A stretch of DNA of 64,000 nucleotides from Denitromonas halophila. Its GTDB lineage: Bacteria > Pseudomonadota > Gammaproteobacteria > Burkholderiales > Rhodocyclaceae. The stretch covers positions 143,219 through 207,218 of the forward strand of contig NZ_VMNK01000018.1 of NCBI RefSeq assembly GCF_007625155.1. The letters are read 5' to 3'. A program made the translations under genes and the position numbers. The notes below the pieces were generated by a model. It saw only the letters and a program-made list of their open reading frames with translations, had not been told where the DNA came from and searched no databases. Below, one piece after another: positions 15,620 through 24,792 of this stretch (its first letter is position 1; every line of letters starts with the position of its first letter).

Positions 15620-17905
15620 ATGCTGATCCGCACTTCCGCCCTACCAGCCCCCTTTCCGCGCCACACCCTTGCCGCGGCCTTGCTCATGATCAGCCTGACC
15701 CCGACCGCCTGGGCCGACGGCGTCACGCAACTGGGCAACGTGGTGGTCACCGGCGCGGCCGACTCACCCACACACTTCACCAGCCCGTCGGTGCTCATTC
15801 CCGCCGAACAGGCAGATCAGCTCAACGCCACCACGGTCGAGGATGTGTTCAAGTACGAGCCGAGTCTGATCATCCGCAAGCGGTACATCGGCGATTCAAA
15901 CGGCACGGTCGGCATGCGTGGCGCCAACATGTTCCAGACCGCGCGCACCATGGTCTTCGCCGACGGCATGCCGCTGCACTCGCTGCTTGAAACCCGCTGG
16001 TCGGGCGCGCCGCGCTGGGGCCTGGTGGCGGCCGACGAGCTCGAATCGGCCGAAGTCATCTATGGCCCCTTCTCGGCCGAGTACAGCGGCAACGCCATGG
16101 GCGGCGTGGTGAACATGAAGACCAAACTGCCCACCCAGCGCGAGCTGCACGCCGAAGCCGCGAGCTTCCACCAGCAATTCGACCACCTGGGCGCAGACGA
16201 GATCTACTCGGGCCACCGCGAATACCTCGCCTTTGGCGACGCCTTCGGCGACCTGCGCCTGTTCGTGTTTCACAACCACCTCGAAAACAAGGGCCAACCG
16301 ATGACCTTCCGCAGTCGCAGCGTGGGCACGCCCGCCGGTGGGGCTACGGTCATCACCGACGGCGCCGTCCGTGGCCGCGACAGCCAGAGCAACGACGTGA
16401 TCTGGGTGGGCGACTCCGGCCCGGCGGCCACGATCACCGATCTCACCAAATTCAAGCTCGGCTACATCCTGGGCGAATGGCAGGCCACCGCCACCGTCGC
16501 CTATGAAGACCGCGACTGGCGCACCCGTCCCACCAATTACCTGCGCGACGCCGCCGGCAACGCGGTGTGGAGCGGCAACGCGGTCTACAACGGTGCGGGC
16601 TTCAGCGTCAGCTCCAGCCACTTCGCGGTCAGCGACCAGATCCGCCAGACCCTGCAACTCGGCGTCGGCCTGGAAGGCCCGCTCGGCGCCAGCGGCTGGA
16701 CGCTGGAAACGAACCTGAGCCACTTCGATGTGCTCAAGGACCACACCCGCAGTTCCAACAAGAACCCGGACGACCCGACCTACACCACGGCCGGTTCGGT
16801 GTCGGACTACGAAGACACCGGCTGGCTGTCGCTGGACGTGAAGGCCCGCACCGAGCGCTTCGCCGGCCGCGACGACATGAACTTCGTCACCGGCTACCAC
16901 TTCGACCGCAACAGCCTGGCCATCGACAGCTACGATTCCACCAACTACACCGTCGGCACCAAGTCGGTGCACAACCAGACCACCGGTGGCAAAACCCGCA
17001 CCCACGCCGCCTTCGCGCAATGGGGCTGGGATTTTGCGCCGCAGTGGGATGTTGCCGTCGGCGCGCGCTACGAGCAATGGCAGACCTATGACGGCTTCTA
17101 CTACAAGCACAAGACCGCCGCCCTGCTCGACTTCGAAGACCGCGACGCCACCGGCTTTTCGCCCAAGTTCTCGCTCGGCTTCCGGCCGGCCGAGGCCTGG
17201 CAATTGCGCTACTCGATCGGCCGCGCCTACCGCTTCCCGATCGTCGAAGAGTTGTTCAGCAACGAAGAGAAGATCAACAGCAGCACCATCGCCAACGCCA
17301 AACTGCGCCCCGAGGTCGGCATTCATCACAACTTCATGGTTGAGCGCCTGCTGGCCAACGGCTTCGTGCGCGCCAATCTGTTCCATGAAAACGTCAAGGA
17401 CGCCATCTGGAGCCAGACCGACGTCATCAACAGTGTGAGCACCTTCCTGCCGGTCGACAAGGTGCGCACCACCGGCCTCGAGCTGGTGCTGCAGCAGAAC
17501 CGCGTCTTCGCCCTGCCGGTCGACCTCAACGCCAATATCACCTGGACCGACAGCAAGATCGTCAAGAACAGCGCCGACCCCAGCACCGAAGGCAAGATCT
17601 TCCCGCGCATGCCGCGCTGGCGCGCCAACCTGCTCGCCACCTGGCATGCCGGCGACAAACTCGACACCTCGCTCGGCCTGCGCTACGCCAGCAACAGCTA
17701 TGGCAACCTCGACAACTCGGACAAGGAAAGCAATGTCTATGGCGCGCAGGACGACTACCTCTTCGTCGATCTCAAAGCCACTTACCGTGTCACCCAAACC
17801 GGCCACCTTGCCGTGGGCATCGACAACCTCTTCAATGACGACGCCTTCGTTGCCCACCCGTGGCCGCAACGCACGCTGTACGTCGAAGCCAAGCTGAGCT
17901 TCTGA
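15620..17905 (+). CDS. TonB-dependent outer-membrane receptor
   Basis: A 761-residue receptor with a signal peptide (residues 1-32, cleaved near WA-DG), a TonB-box-like LGNVVVTGAAD, a plug domain (TVEDVFKYEPSLIIRKRYIG, GMRGANMFQTARTMVFADGMP, ESAEVIYGPFSAEYSGNAMGGVVNM) and a barrel ending in RTLYVEAKLSF. It imports an unknown ligand. The variant plug motif RKRYIGDSNG replaces the usual siderophore-receptor RGF pattern. It shares a 4-base region with the next gene (TGATG), so the three genes to 19640 form one operon. The start follows CAAGGACTCTCGAAG; MLIRTS is the only nearby start that gives a signal peptide. Confidence 0.93.
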   Translation: MLIRTSALPAPFPRHTLAAALLMISLTPTAWADGVTQLGNVVVTGAADSPTHFTSPSVLIPAEQADQLNATTVEDVFKYEPSLIIRKRYIGDSNGTVGMRGANMFQTARTMVFADGMPLHSLLETRWSGAPRWGLVAADELESAEVIYGPFSAEYSGNAMGGVVNMKTKLPTQRELHAEAASFHQQFDHLGADEIYSGHREYLAFGDAFGDLRLFVFHNHLENKGQPMTFRSRSVGTPAGGATVITDGAVRGRDSQSNDVIWVGDSGPAATITDLTKFKLGYILGEWQATATVAYEDRDWRTRPTNYLRDAAGNAVWSGNAVYNGAGFSVSSSHFAVSDQIRQTLQLGVGLEGPLGASGWTLETNLSHFDVLKDHTRSSNKNPDDPTYTTAGSVSDYEDTGWLSLDVKARTERFAGRDDMNFVTGYHFDRNSLAIDSYDSTNYTVGTKSVHNQTTGGKTRTHAAFAQWGWDFAPQWDVAVGARYEQWQTYDGFYYKHKTAALLDFEDRDATGFSPKFSLGFRPAEAWQLRYSIGRAYRFPIVEELFSNEEKINSSTIANAKLRPEVGIHHNFMVERLLANGFVRANLFHENVKDAIWSQTDVINSVSTFLPVDKVRTTGLELVLQQNRVFALPVDLNANITWTDSKIVKNSADPSTEGKIFPRMPRWRANLLATWHAGDKLDTSLGLRYASNSYGNLDNSDKESNVYGAQDDYLFVDLKATYRVTQTGHLAVGIDNLFNDDAFVAHPWPQRTLYVEAKLSF

Positions 17906-19155
17906 TGCGCACCGCCATGCGCCTCACCCCGCTCCTGCTCGCCCCGATGCTGGTCAGCGTCAGCCTGGCGGCCTCGCACGGCGGCCACGATGGCACCGCA
18001 AGCGGCCCGACCCTGGCGCAATGCCAGGACGCGGCCGCCCTGCCTTCGCCCCACTGCGGCCGCACGCCCAGCCCGGCCTTCGACGCGCAAGGCCGGCTGT
18101 GGCTGGCCTTCGTGCAGGGCGGGCACGTCTATGTCACCCATGGCGCCGATGGCGAAAACACCTTCGCCCCGGCCGTCGCCGTCAACCCGCAGGCTGAATC
18201 GATCTACAGCGACGGAGAAAACCGCCCCAAGATCGCCTTCACCCCGACCGGTACGCTGGTGGTGAGTTGGACGCAGAAGATCACCGGTGCCTACGCCGGC
18301 GATATCCGCTTCGCCCGCTCGACGAACGGCGGCCAGCGCTTCGACGCGCCGCGGATCGTCAACGATGATCGCGCGCCGATCAGCCATCGTTTCGACTCGC
18401 TCATCGTCGACGCCAAAGGCAGCATCACCCTGGCCTGGATCGACAAGCGCGACCTCGCCGTCGCCAAGCAAAGCGGCACCGACTACCCCGGCGCCGCCAT
18501 CTACACCGCCACCTCGACCGACGACGGCGCCAGCTTCGCCCCCAACCGCAAGCTCGCCGACCACAGCTGCGAATGCTGCCGCATCGCGCTCGCCACCGAC
18601 GGCGAGCGAGCGCCGCTGGCGCTGTGGCGTCATGTGTTTCCGGTCAATGTGCGCGACCACGCCCTCGCCCGCCTCGACCCGACCGCCACGCCCGTGGCCG
18701 AGCCCATGCGCGCCACCGACGACGGCTGGGTGATTGAAGGCTGCCCGCATCACGGCCCCGACCTGAGCGTCGACGCCGATGGCCAGGCCCACATGGCCTG
18801 GTTCGTCGGCGGCGGGCCAGCGCCCGGCCTGCACTACGGCCGCATCGACCCGACCACTGGCACACGCAGCCCGACTCGCCGGCTATCCCATCAACCCGGT
18901 GCCAGCCGGCCGCAAGTGCGGGCGCTGGGCAACGGTCGGGTTGTCGTCGCCTGGAAAGCCTTGCAGCCGAACGGCACGGTTCTGTTGATCAGCGAGTCAA
19001 AAGATGGCGGCCAGCACTGGTCGCCCGAGCGCACGCTGGCCAGCACCGCCGGCGGCTCCGACCACCCGCTGATGATCGTCCGTCAGGGCGAGCTCTTCCT
19101 CTCCTGGCAAACCCAGGCCGACGGTTATCGGCTGATCCCGGTACCGGCGCCATGA
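17905..19155 (+). CDS. Exported BNR/sialidase-fold beta-propeller protein
   Basis: A 416-residue protein with a signal peptide (MRTAMRL... to about residue 22). The mature part has repeated Asp-box-like turns (STNGGQRFDAP, STDDGASFAPN, SKDGGQHWSPE), the hallmark of BNR/sialidase propellers. A conserved-looking CECCRIALATDG cysteine cluster in the middle could bind a metal or form disulfides. Automated pipelines name such proteins exo-alpha-sialidase, but I see no sialidase Arg triad in clear context, so enzymatic activity is doubtful; a periplasmic binding or maturation role for the receptor's substrate is more likely. The ATG overlaps the receptor TGA, and the stop overlaps the next gene by 4 nt. 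Confidence 0.8.
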   Translation: MRTAMRLTPLLLAPMLVSVSLAASHGGHDGTASGPTLAQCQDAAALPSPHCGRTPSPAFDAQGRLWLAFVQGGHVYVTHGADGENTFAPAVAVNPQAESIYSDGENRPKIAFTPTGTLVVSWTQKITGAYAGDIRFARSTNGGQRFDAPRIVNDDRAPISHRFDSLIVDAKGSITLAWIDKRDLAVAKQSGTDYPGAAIYTATSTDDGASFAPNRKLADHSCECCRIALATDGERAPLALWRHVFPVNVRDHALARLDPTATPVAEPMRATDDGWVIEGCPHHGPDLSVDADGQAHMAWFVGGGPAPGLHYGRIDPTTGTRSPTRRLSHQPGASRPQVRALGNGRVVVAWKALQPNGTVLLISESKDGGQHWSPERTLASTAGGSDHPLMIVRQGELFLSWQTQADGYRLIPVPAP

Positions 19156-19640
19156 AGCGCCTCGCCGCGCTCTTCGTCGGCTTGCTCCTGCTCGCGCGTC
19201 CCGCGTTCGCCGAGTTCAACCCCTTCGGCACCGACAGCCTCGCGCAGATCGAGACCCGCCGCGCCGGCAGCGATTTCGTGCTGGTGCTGTGGTCGGTGGA
19301 TTGCCCGCCCTGCCTCAAGGAGCTGGCCCTGTTCGGCACGCTCACCGACGCCCGCGCCCGCCAGCGCCTGGTGCTGATCGTCACCGATGATCCCGAACGC
19401 CACGCCGAGGCCGATGCCCTGCTGGCCCGCTTCAAGCTGACCGACCTGGAGCACTGGGCCTTCGACGCCACCGAGCCCGAACGCCTGCGCCAGCGCGTCG
19501 ACCCCGCCTGGTTTGGCGAGCTGCCGCGCAGCTACCATTACCCGGCCGGCCAGCCCCGCCAGGCCCGCAGCGGACTGATCGACGCTCCGACGCTGGGCCG
19601 CTGGCTGGGCACTTCGATCCCAAGCACCGGGCACGACTGA
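19152..19640 (+). CDS. Exported thioredoxin-like (TlpA/ResA-type) protein
   Basis: A 162-residue protein with a signal peptide (MKRLAALFVGLLLLARPAFA) and a thioredoxin fold. The catalytic pair is CPPC (Cys51, Cys54) in VLVLWSVDCPPCLKELAL. TlpA-type proteins are periplasmic disulfide reductases acting in cytochrome c or metalloprotein maturation. The cis-Pro region is LPRSYHY. It is co-translated with the propeller gene (ATGA overlap), so it may keep the CECC cluster of that protein reduced; this is inference. It is the last gene of the second TonB cassette. Confidence 0.85.
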   Translation: MKRLAALFVGLLLLARPAFAEFNPFGTDSLAQIETRRAGSDFVLVLWSVDCPPCLKELALFGTLTDARARQRLVLIVTDDPERHAEADALLARFKLTDLEHWAFDATEPERLRQRVDPAWFGELPRSYHYPAGQPRQARSGLIDAPTLGRWLGTSIPSTGHD

Positions 19641-19654
19641 TCCGGCTCGGGGCG

Positions 19655-19660
19655 TAGAAT
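19655..19660 (+). promoter_or_regulatory. Likely -10 element of the AraC-family gene
   Basis: TAGAAT at 19655-19660, 29 bases before the ATG at 19689, matches the sigma-70 -10 consensus at five of six bases. No good -35 is evident. Confidence 0.4.
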
Positions 19661-19688
19661 CGGGGCTTCTGTCCAACGCCCCCCGCCC

Positions 19689-20510
19689 ATGTTCGAACAC
19701 CCCGGCGAATTCGTCACCTTCCGCCCGGCGCCCTTTCTACCGGGCGTGGAGCTGTACACCGCGCGACTGATCGAGCACGCCTTTTCGGCGCATGTGCACG
19801 AGGGCTTCTCGATCGGCGTGATCGCCAGCGGGGTCGAGCGCTTCAAGTACCGCGGCAGCGGCCATATCGCCGACCCGGCCACGCTGGTGCTGCTCAATCC
19901 GGACGAGCCACACACCGGCGAGGCGGCCACGGAGGGCGGCTGGCGCTACCACATGGTCTATTTGCAACCGGCGGCGATGAGTGCGATTGCCGGGCCGCAG
20001 GTCTACTTTCCGCAGGCCACGATCAAGGACGCCGCGCTGGCGCAGGCGCTGTCGACCGCTTTCATCCGCATGTGGCAGGCCGACGAGCCGCTGGCGGCGC
20101 AGACCGCGCTGACCGACGCCATCCTCGGCATCGCCGAGCGCCACGGCCGGCATGCGCGCCGCGTCGCCGACCCGGCGGCGCTGCGCTTTGACCGGGTGGT
20201 GGATTACATCGAGGCGCATCTCGACCAGGCGCTCGATCTTGAGCAGCTCGCGCGCATCACCGGGCTCTCGATGCACCACTTCGCTCGCGCCTTCGCCAGA
20301 CACTTTCATCTGAGCCCGCACCGCTATGTGCAGGCGCGCCGGGTGCTGCGCGCCAAGCAGTTGCTGGCCGGCGCACAGCGGCCGCTGGACGTGGCGCTGG
20401 ACGCCGGCTTTACCGACCAGAGCCACCTCACCCGCTGGTTCCGGCAGGCCTACGGCGTGACCCCGGCAGAGTATCAAGCGCAAATCGGTACAAGACCCGG
20501 CCGCCGCTGA
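19689..20510 (+). CDS. AraC-family transcriptional regulator
   Basis: A 273-residue regulator. N-terminal half: an AraC-type cupin sensor (HAFSAHVHEGFSIGVI, then TLVLLNPDEPHTGEAA). C-terminal half (about 170-270): two helix-turn-helix motifs (LEQLARITGLSMHHFARAFARHF; RPLDVALDAGFTDQSHLTRWFRQAYGVTPAEYQ). The order and the DEPH motif match AraC proteins that control efflux/EamA-family exporters. The next gene is an EamA transporter 72 bases downstream, its probable target. Ligand unknown. Confidence 0.92.
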   Translation: MFEHPGEFVTFRPAPFLPGVELYTARLIEHAFSAHVHEGFSIGVIASGVERFKYRGSGHIADPATLVLLNPDEPHTGEAATEGGWRYHMVYLQPAAMSAIAGPQVYFPQATIKDAALAQALSTAFIRMWQADEPLAAQTALTDAILGIAERHGRHARRVADPAALRFDRVVDYIEAHLDQALDLEQLARITGLSMHHFARAFARHFHLSPHRYVQARRVLRAKQLLAGAQRPLDVALDAGFTDQSHLTRWFRQAYGVTPAEYQAQIGTRPGRR

Positions 20511-20582
20511 GCCGTAGTCTGCAGGCTCACTCACTGCCTTCAGGCCGATCATGTCTCCTCTTGTTATCGCACCGACGCTCGC

Positions 20583-21527
20583 ATGCTCGCCGGCCTGAGC
20601 GCCGCCCTCGGCGCCGGCCTGTTGTGGGGGCTGGTGTTCATCGTGCCGCTGATGCTGCCGGACTATTCGGGTGTGATGCTGGCGGCCGGGCGCTACATCG
20701 CCTTCGGCCTGCTCGCGCTCTTTCTCGCCCGCGCCGACCGCGCCGCGCTCAAACGCCTGAGCCGGGCGGACTGGATCGACGCGGCCAAGCTTGCCCTGAT
20801 CGGCAATGTGCTCTATTTCGCCGCACTGGCCAGTGCGATCCAGCTTGCCGGGGCCACCGTGCCGACCATGATCATCGGTACGCTGCCGGTGACCATCGCC
20901 ATCACCGCCAAGCTCACCAGCCAGGACACGGCCGACCACGGACTGCCGTGGAGTCGCTTGCTGCTGCCGCTCACCGTGATTGGTTCCGGGCTCATGCTGG
21001 TGCATGGCCAGACCGATGACGCGGGCGACATTGCCCACGACGCACGCTACTGGAGCGGGCTGGCACTGGCCGGCGTGGCCGTCGCCTGCTGGACCTGGTA
21101 TCCACTCAACAACAGCTACTGGCTGCGGCGCCAGCCGACCGGCCTCGCCCGCGCCTGGGCGACGGCGCAGGGGCTGATGACGCTGCCGCTGGCGCTGATC
21201 GCGCTGGCCGGCATCGCGCTGTGGCAGTGGGCCACCGAGGGCGGCATCGATATCGCCGGCCCGCGCCCGGGCGTATTCATCGGCTTGATGCTGCTCACCG
21301 GCCTGCTCGCCTCGTGGCTGGGCACCCTGCTGTGGAACCGCGCCAGCCATCTGCTGCCGGCGGGGCTGGCGGGGCAGCTGATCGTTTTCGAAACCATGGC
21401 CGCGCTGGTCTACGGCTTCATCTGGTACGAACGCTGGCCGAGCCTGGCGGAGATGGGCGGCATCGCGCTCCTGGTGGCCGGGGTGGCGCTCGCGGTGCGC
21501 GCGTTTCGCCGCCCGCGAGCAATTTGA
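20583..21527 (+). CDS. EamA/DMT-family inner-membrane transporter
   Basis: A 314-residue protein with ten hydrophobic segments in two EamA-like repeats: the first has GLLWGLVFIVPLML and ATVPTMIIGTLPVTIAI, the second LLTGLLASWLGTLLWNRASHLLPAGLAGQLIVFE. The family exports amino acids, nucleosides or drugs, or imports metabolites. Start at MLAGLS is uncertain since it lacks a clear ribosome site and the frame could begin at another codon. It is adjacent to and on the strand of the AraC gene, which may be its regulator. Confidence 0.88.
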   Translation: MLAGLSAALGAGLLWGLVFIVPLMLPDYSGVMLAAGRYIAFGLLALFLARADRAALKRLSRADWIDAAKLALIGNVLYFAALASAIQLAGATVPTMIIGTLPVTIAITAKLTSQDTADHGLPWSRLLLPLTVIGSGLMLVHGQTDDAGDIAHDARYWSGLALAGVAVACWTWYPLNNSYWLRRQPTGLARAWATAQGLMTLPLALIALAGIALWQWATEGGIDIAGPRPGVFIGLMLLTGLLASWLGTLLWNRASHLLPAGLAGQLIVFETMAALVYGFIWYERWPSLAEMGGIALLVAGVALAVRAFRRPRAI

Positions 21528-21615
21528 GGGAACTGAACCGGCTCGCCCCCGTCAGAAGGGCAGCCTCCCCGCCGGGGCTGCTAGAATCCGCCCATCATTT
21601 TTTCTTGCGACCGCC

Positions 21616-22116
21616 ATGTTCAGCCTGCTCGACCGCCCCCGCCTGCCCTTCTTTGCGCTGTTTGCCGTCGGCGCCAGCCTGTTGGGATTTGGCCTGTACT
21701 TGCAACACGTGGTCGGGCTTGAGCCCTGCCCCATGTGCATCATGCAGCGCTACGCCTTTGCCGTCGCCACGCTGTTCGGCCTGATCGGCGGCCTGCATGG
21801 CAGCACCGGCGGTGGGCGCAAAGTCTATGGCGTGCTGATCGCCCTGTTTGCGCTGGCCGGCGGCGGCGTGGCTGCCTGGCAGAGCTGGATGCAGCGCTTT
21901 CCGCCCAGTATTGCCGAATGCGGCCCCGGCATCGAATACCTGATGGAGAGCTTTCCGCTCACCGAGTTGCTGCCGATGATCTTCCGTGGCGCGGGCGATT
22001 GCACCGCCATCGACTGGACCTTCCTCGGCCTGTCCATCGCCAACTGGTCGCTGGTGTCCTTCCTGGGCGTGCTGGCCTTTGGCCTGCACGTGATTTTCAG
22101 GCGCGTCGCGCGCTAG
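21616..22116 (+). CDS. dsbB: Disulfide bond formation protein B
   Basis: A 166-residue inner-membrane protein with four helices that reoxidises DsbA and reduces quinone. Both catalytic pairs are present: CPMC (Cys38, Cys41) in the first periplasmic loop and Cys102/Cys129 in the second (AECGPG and AGDCTAIDW). The start follows a Shine-Dalgarno-poor CGACCGCC, but is the usual family start (MFSLLDRPR). A -10-like TAGAAT lies at 21582-21587. It is on its own transcription unit, between an EamA gene and the nirB promoter. Confidence 0.95.
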   Translation: MFSLLDRPRLPFFALFAVGASLLGFGLYLQHVVGLEPCPMCIMQRYAFAVATLFGLIGGLHGSTGGGRKVYGVLIALFALAGGGVAAWQSWMQRFPPSIAECGPGIEYLMESFPLTELLPMIFRGAGDCTAIDWTFLGLSIANWSLVSFLGVLAFGLHVIFRRVAR

Positions 22117-22155
22117 AGGCGCCGCCACCGCCTCACGCCTCTCGGCGGTGCGCGA

Positions 22156-22172
22156 TGCACTGCCGTGGTGCA
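22156..22172 (+). promoter_or_regulatory. NtrC-type enhancer site
   Basis: TGCACTGCCGTGGTGCA fits the NtrC pattern TGCACY-N5-GGTGCA. It is centred about 99 bases upstream of the start site predicted from the sigma-54 promoter, the right place for an enhancer. Assigned by consensus only. Confidence 0.65.
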
Positions 22173-22236
22173 GAAACTGGCCTTCACTGGCCTCTTTTTG
22201 CGCATTGCAGCATTCCATCCCGCGCCAGCACACGGC

Positions 22237-22252
22237 TGGCACACCCCTTGCT
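22237..22252 (+). promoter_or_regulatory. Sigma-54 promoter of nirB
   Basis: TGGCACACCCCTTGCT has the sigma-54 -24 (TGGCAC) and -12 (TTGCT) blocks with correct spacing (GG at 22238-22239, GC at 22250-22251). Predicted start is near 22263, about 78 bases before the nirB ATG. Together with the NtrC-like site it indicates nitrogen-limited control. Confidence 0.8.
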
Positions 22253-22340
22253 AATTCGTCCCTGATACGGCGCCAAGGCTGCGCTGAACTGATAACCGGA
22301 CGACGGCCCCACGGGCCGGACCGCAAGCGAGGGGCAAGAC

Positions 22341-24782
22341 ATGCGCAAACTGAAACTGGTGATGGTCGGCAACGGCATGGCTGGCGTGCGAACGCTGGAG
22401 GAGCTGATCAAGATCGCGCCGGAGATGTACGAAATCACCGTGTTCGGCGCCGAGCCGCACCCCAACTACAACCGCATCCTGCTCTCTCCGGTGCTCGCCG
22501 GCGAGATGACGATTCAGGACATCATCCTTAACGACAAGCAGTGGTATGCCGACAACGGCATCGACCTGCGCCTGAACAACAAGGTCGTCAAGATCGACCG
22601 CAAGGCGCGCAAGGTGTTTGGCGAGGACGGCTGCGAAGTCGAGTATGACCGTCTGCTGCTGGCCACCGGTTCCAACCCCTTCATGCTGCCGATTCCGGGT
22701 GCCGACCTGCCGGGCGTCATCGCCTATCGCGACATCGCCGACACCGACGCCATGATCGAAGCGGCCGCCCGCCACAAACACGCCGTGGTCATCGGTGCCG
22801 GCCTGCTCGGCCTCGAGGCGGCCAACGGCCTGGCGCTGCGCGGCATGGATGTAAGCGTGGTGCACATCAGCGACTGGATCATGGAGCGCCAGCTCGACCA
22901 GACCGCGGCCAACATGTTGCGCAAGTCGCTCGAAGCCAAGGGCATGAAGTTTCTGCTGCCCAAATTCACCGCCGAGCTGCAGGCTGGCGAGTCGGGTCGG
23001 GTGTCGAAGGTGGTGTTCAAGGATGGCGAAACGGTGCCCGCCGATCTGGTGGTGATGGCCGCCGGCATCCGCCCCAACACCGCGCTGGCCGAATCGGCCG
23101 GCATCCACTGCGAGCGCGGCATCGTGGTCAATGACACCATGCAGACCTACGATCCGCGCGTGTACGCGGTGGGCGAATGCGCCAACCACCGCGGCATTGC
23201 CTACGGTCTGGTGGCGCCGCTGTTTGAGCAGGCCAAGGTGTGTGCCAACCACCTGGCGATGTTCGGCATCGGCCTGTACAAGGGTTCGGTCACCTCGACC
23301 AAGCTGAAAGTCACCGGTATCGACGTGTTCTCGGCCGGCGATTTCATGGGCGGCGACGGCACTGAAGACATCGTGCTCAACGATCCGGGCGCAGGTGTTT
23401 ACAAGCGCGTGGTGCTCAAGGACGACAAGCTGGTCGGCGCCGTGATGTATGGCGACACCAAGGACGGCGCCTGGTACTTCCAGATGCTCAAGGACGGCCA
23501 GAACATCGGAGAGATCCGCGACCACCTGTTGTTCGGCAACAGCCACCTGGGCGACGCGGGCCACAAGGGCGTGAACTCGGCCGCCGCCATGCCCGACACC
23601 GCTGAGGTCTGCGGCTGCAACGGGGTGTGCAAGGGCGACATCGTCAAGTCGATCAAGGAAAACGGCCTGTTCACGCTGGACGAAGTGCGCAAGCACACCA
23701 AGGCGTCGAGCTCCTGTGGCTCCTGCACCGGCCTGGTCGAGCAGATCCTGGCCTCGACCATCGGCGGCGCCTATCAGCCAGCCGACTCCAACAACAAGGC
23801 GGTGTGCGGCTGTACCGACCACTCGCACGGCGAAGTACGTAAAGCCGTGCGCGAGCACAAGCTGCTCTCGCCGCAGGCGGTGATGGACTTCATGGAATGG
23901 AGCACGCCCAACGGCTGCGCCTCCTGCCGGCCCGCGCTCAACTACTACTGCATCTCGACCTGGCCGCACGAAGCCAAGGATGACGCGCAGAGCCGCTTCA
24001 TCAATGAACGCGCTCACGCCAACATCCAGAAGGACGGCACCTACTCGGTGGTACCGCGCATGCTCGGCGGGCTAACCACGCCGGCCGAACTGCGCGCCAT
24101 CGCCGACGCGGCCGACAAGTACAAGGTACCGACGGTGAAGGTCACCGGCGGTCAGCGCATCGACCTGCTCGGCGTCAAGAAAGGCGACCTGCCGTTGATC
24201 TGGCACGACCTCAACCAAGCGGGCATGGTCTCGGGCCACGCCTACGGCAAGTCGATCCGCACCGTCAAAACCTGCGTCGGCTCGGAGCATTGTCGTTTCG
24301 GCACCCAGCGCTCGATGGAGATGGGCGTCAAGCTGGAGAAGATGCTGTTCGGCATGTACAGCCCGCACAAGGTCAAGCTGGCGGTGTCCGGCTGCCCGCG
24401 CAACTGCGCCGAGGCCGGCATCAAAGACGTGGGCGTGATCGGTGTCGATTCGGGCTACGAAATCTACGTCGCCGGCAACGGCGGCATCAAGACCGAAGTC
24501 GCGCAGTTCTTCTGCAAGGTGCAGACCGACGAGGAGGTGAAGGAAGTCTCCGCCGCCTTCTTGCAGCTCTACCGGGAAGAGGGCTTCTACCTTGAGCGCA
24601 CCGTCCATTACATCGAACGCGTCGGCCTCGACTATGTGAAGAAGCGGGTGCTCGACGACACCGCCAACCGCAAGGCGCTGTACGAGCGGCTGCTGTTCGC
24701 GCTGCAGGGCTACGTCGATCCGTGGCAAGAGCGCGCCCAGCTGCCTGAGCTGCGCCGCAACTTTGAAGACGTGACTGCGTGA
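22341..24782 (+). CDS. nirB: Assimilatory nitrite reductase [NAD(P)H] large subunit
   Basis: An 813-residue enzyme that reduces nitrite to ammonia with NAD(P)H. Order: FAD/NAD(P)-binding pyridine-nucleotide oxidoreductase domain (GNGMAGVRTLEEL, VVIGAGLLGLEAANGL), two BFD-like [2Fe-2S] modules (CGCNGVCKGDIV and GSCTGLVEQIL near 415-470; then a shorter VCGCTDH...GCASCRP), nitrite/sulfite reductase ferredoxin-like domain and the sirohaem/[4Fe-4S] domain with TCVGSEHCRFGTQ and SGCPRNCAEAG. It acts in the cytoplasm with NirD. Expression is expected to be nitrogen-controlled through the sigma-54 promoter. All catalytic Cys motifs are intact. Confidence 0.98.
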   Translation: MRKLKLVMVGNGMAGVRTLEELIKIAPEMYEITVFGAEPHPNYNRILLSPVLAGEMTIQDIILNDKQWYADNGIDLRLNNKVVKIDRKARKVFGEDGCEVEYDRLLLATGSNPFMLPIPGADLPGVIAYRDIADTDAMIEAAARHKHAVVIGAGLLGLEAANGLALRGMDVSVVHISDWIMERQLDQTAANMLRKSLEAKGMKFLLPKFTAELQAGESGRVSKVVFKDGETVPADLVVMAAGIRPNTALAESAGIHCERGIVVNDTMQTYDPRVYAVGECANHRGIAYGLVAPLFEQAKVCANHLAMFGIGLYKGSVTSTKLKVTGIDVFSAGDFMGGDGTEDIVLNDPGAGVYKRVVLKDDKLVGAVMYGDTKDGAWYFQMLKDGQNIGEIRDHLLFGNSHLGDAGHKGVNSAAAMPDTAEVCGCNGVCKGDIVKSIKENGLFTLDEVRKHTKASSSCGSCTGLVEQILASTIGGAYQPADSNNKAVCGCTDHSHGEVRKAVREHKLLSPQAVMDFMEWSTPNGCASCRPALNYYCISTWPHEAKDDAQSRFINERAHANIQKDGTYSVVPRMLGGLTTPAELRAIADAADKYKVPTVKVTGGQRIDLLGVKKGDLPLIWHDLNQAGMVSGHAYGKSIRTVKTCVGSEHCRFGTQRSMEMGVKLEKMLFGMYSPHKVKLAVSGCPRNCAEAGIKDVGVIGVDSGYEIYVAGNGGIKTEVAQFFCKVQTDEEVKEVSAAFLQLYREEGFYLERTVHYIERVGLDYVKKRVLDDTANRKALYERLLFALQGYVDPWQERAQLPELRRNFEDVTA

Positions 24783-24792
24783 GGCAGCTGAC

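Noticed and set aside
15896..17869. A 657-codon open frame opposite the second TonB receptor
   Set aside because: Antisense shadow of the receptor; no signal, domain or ribosome site.
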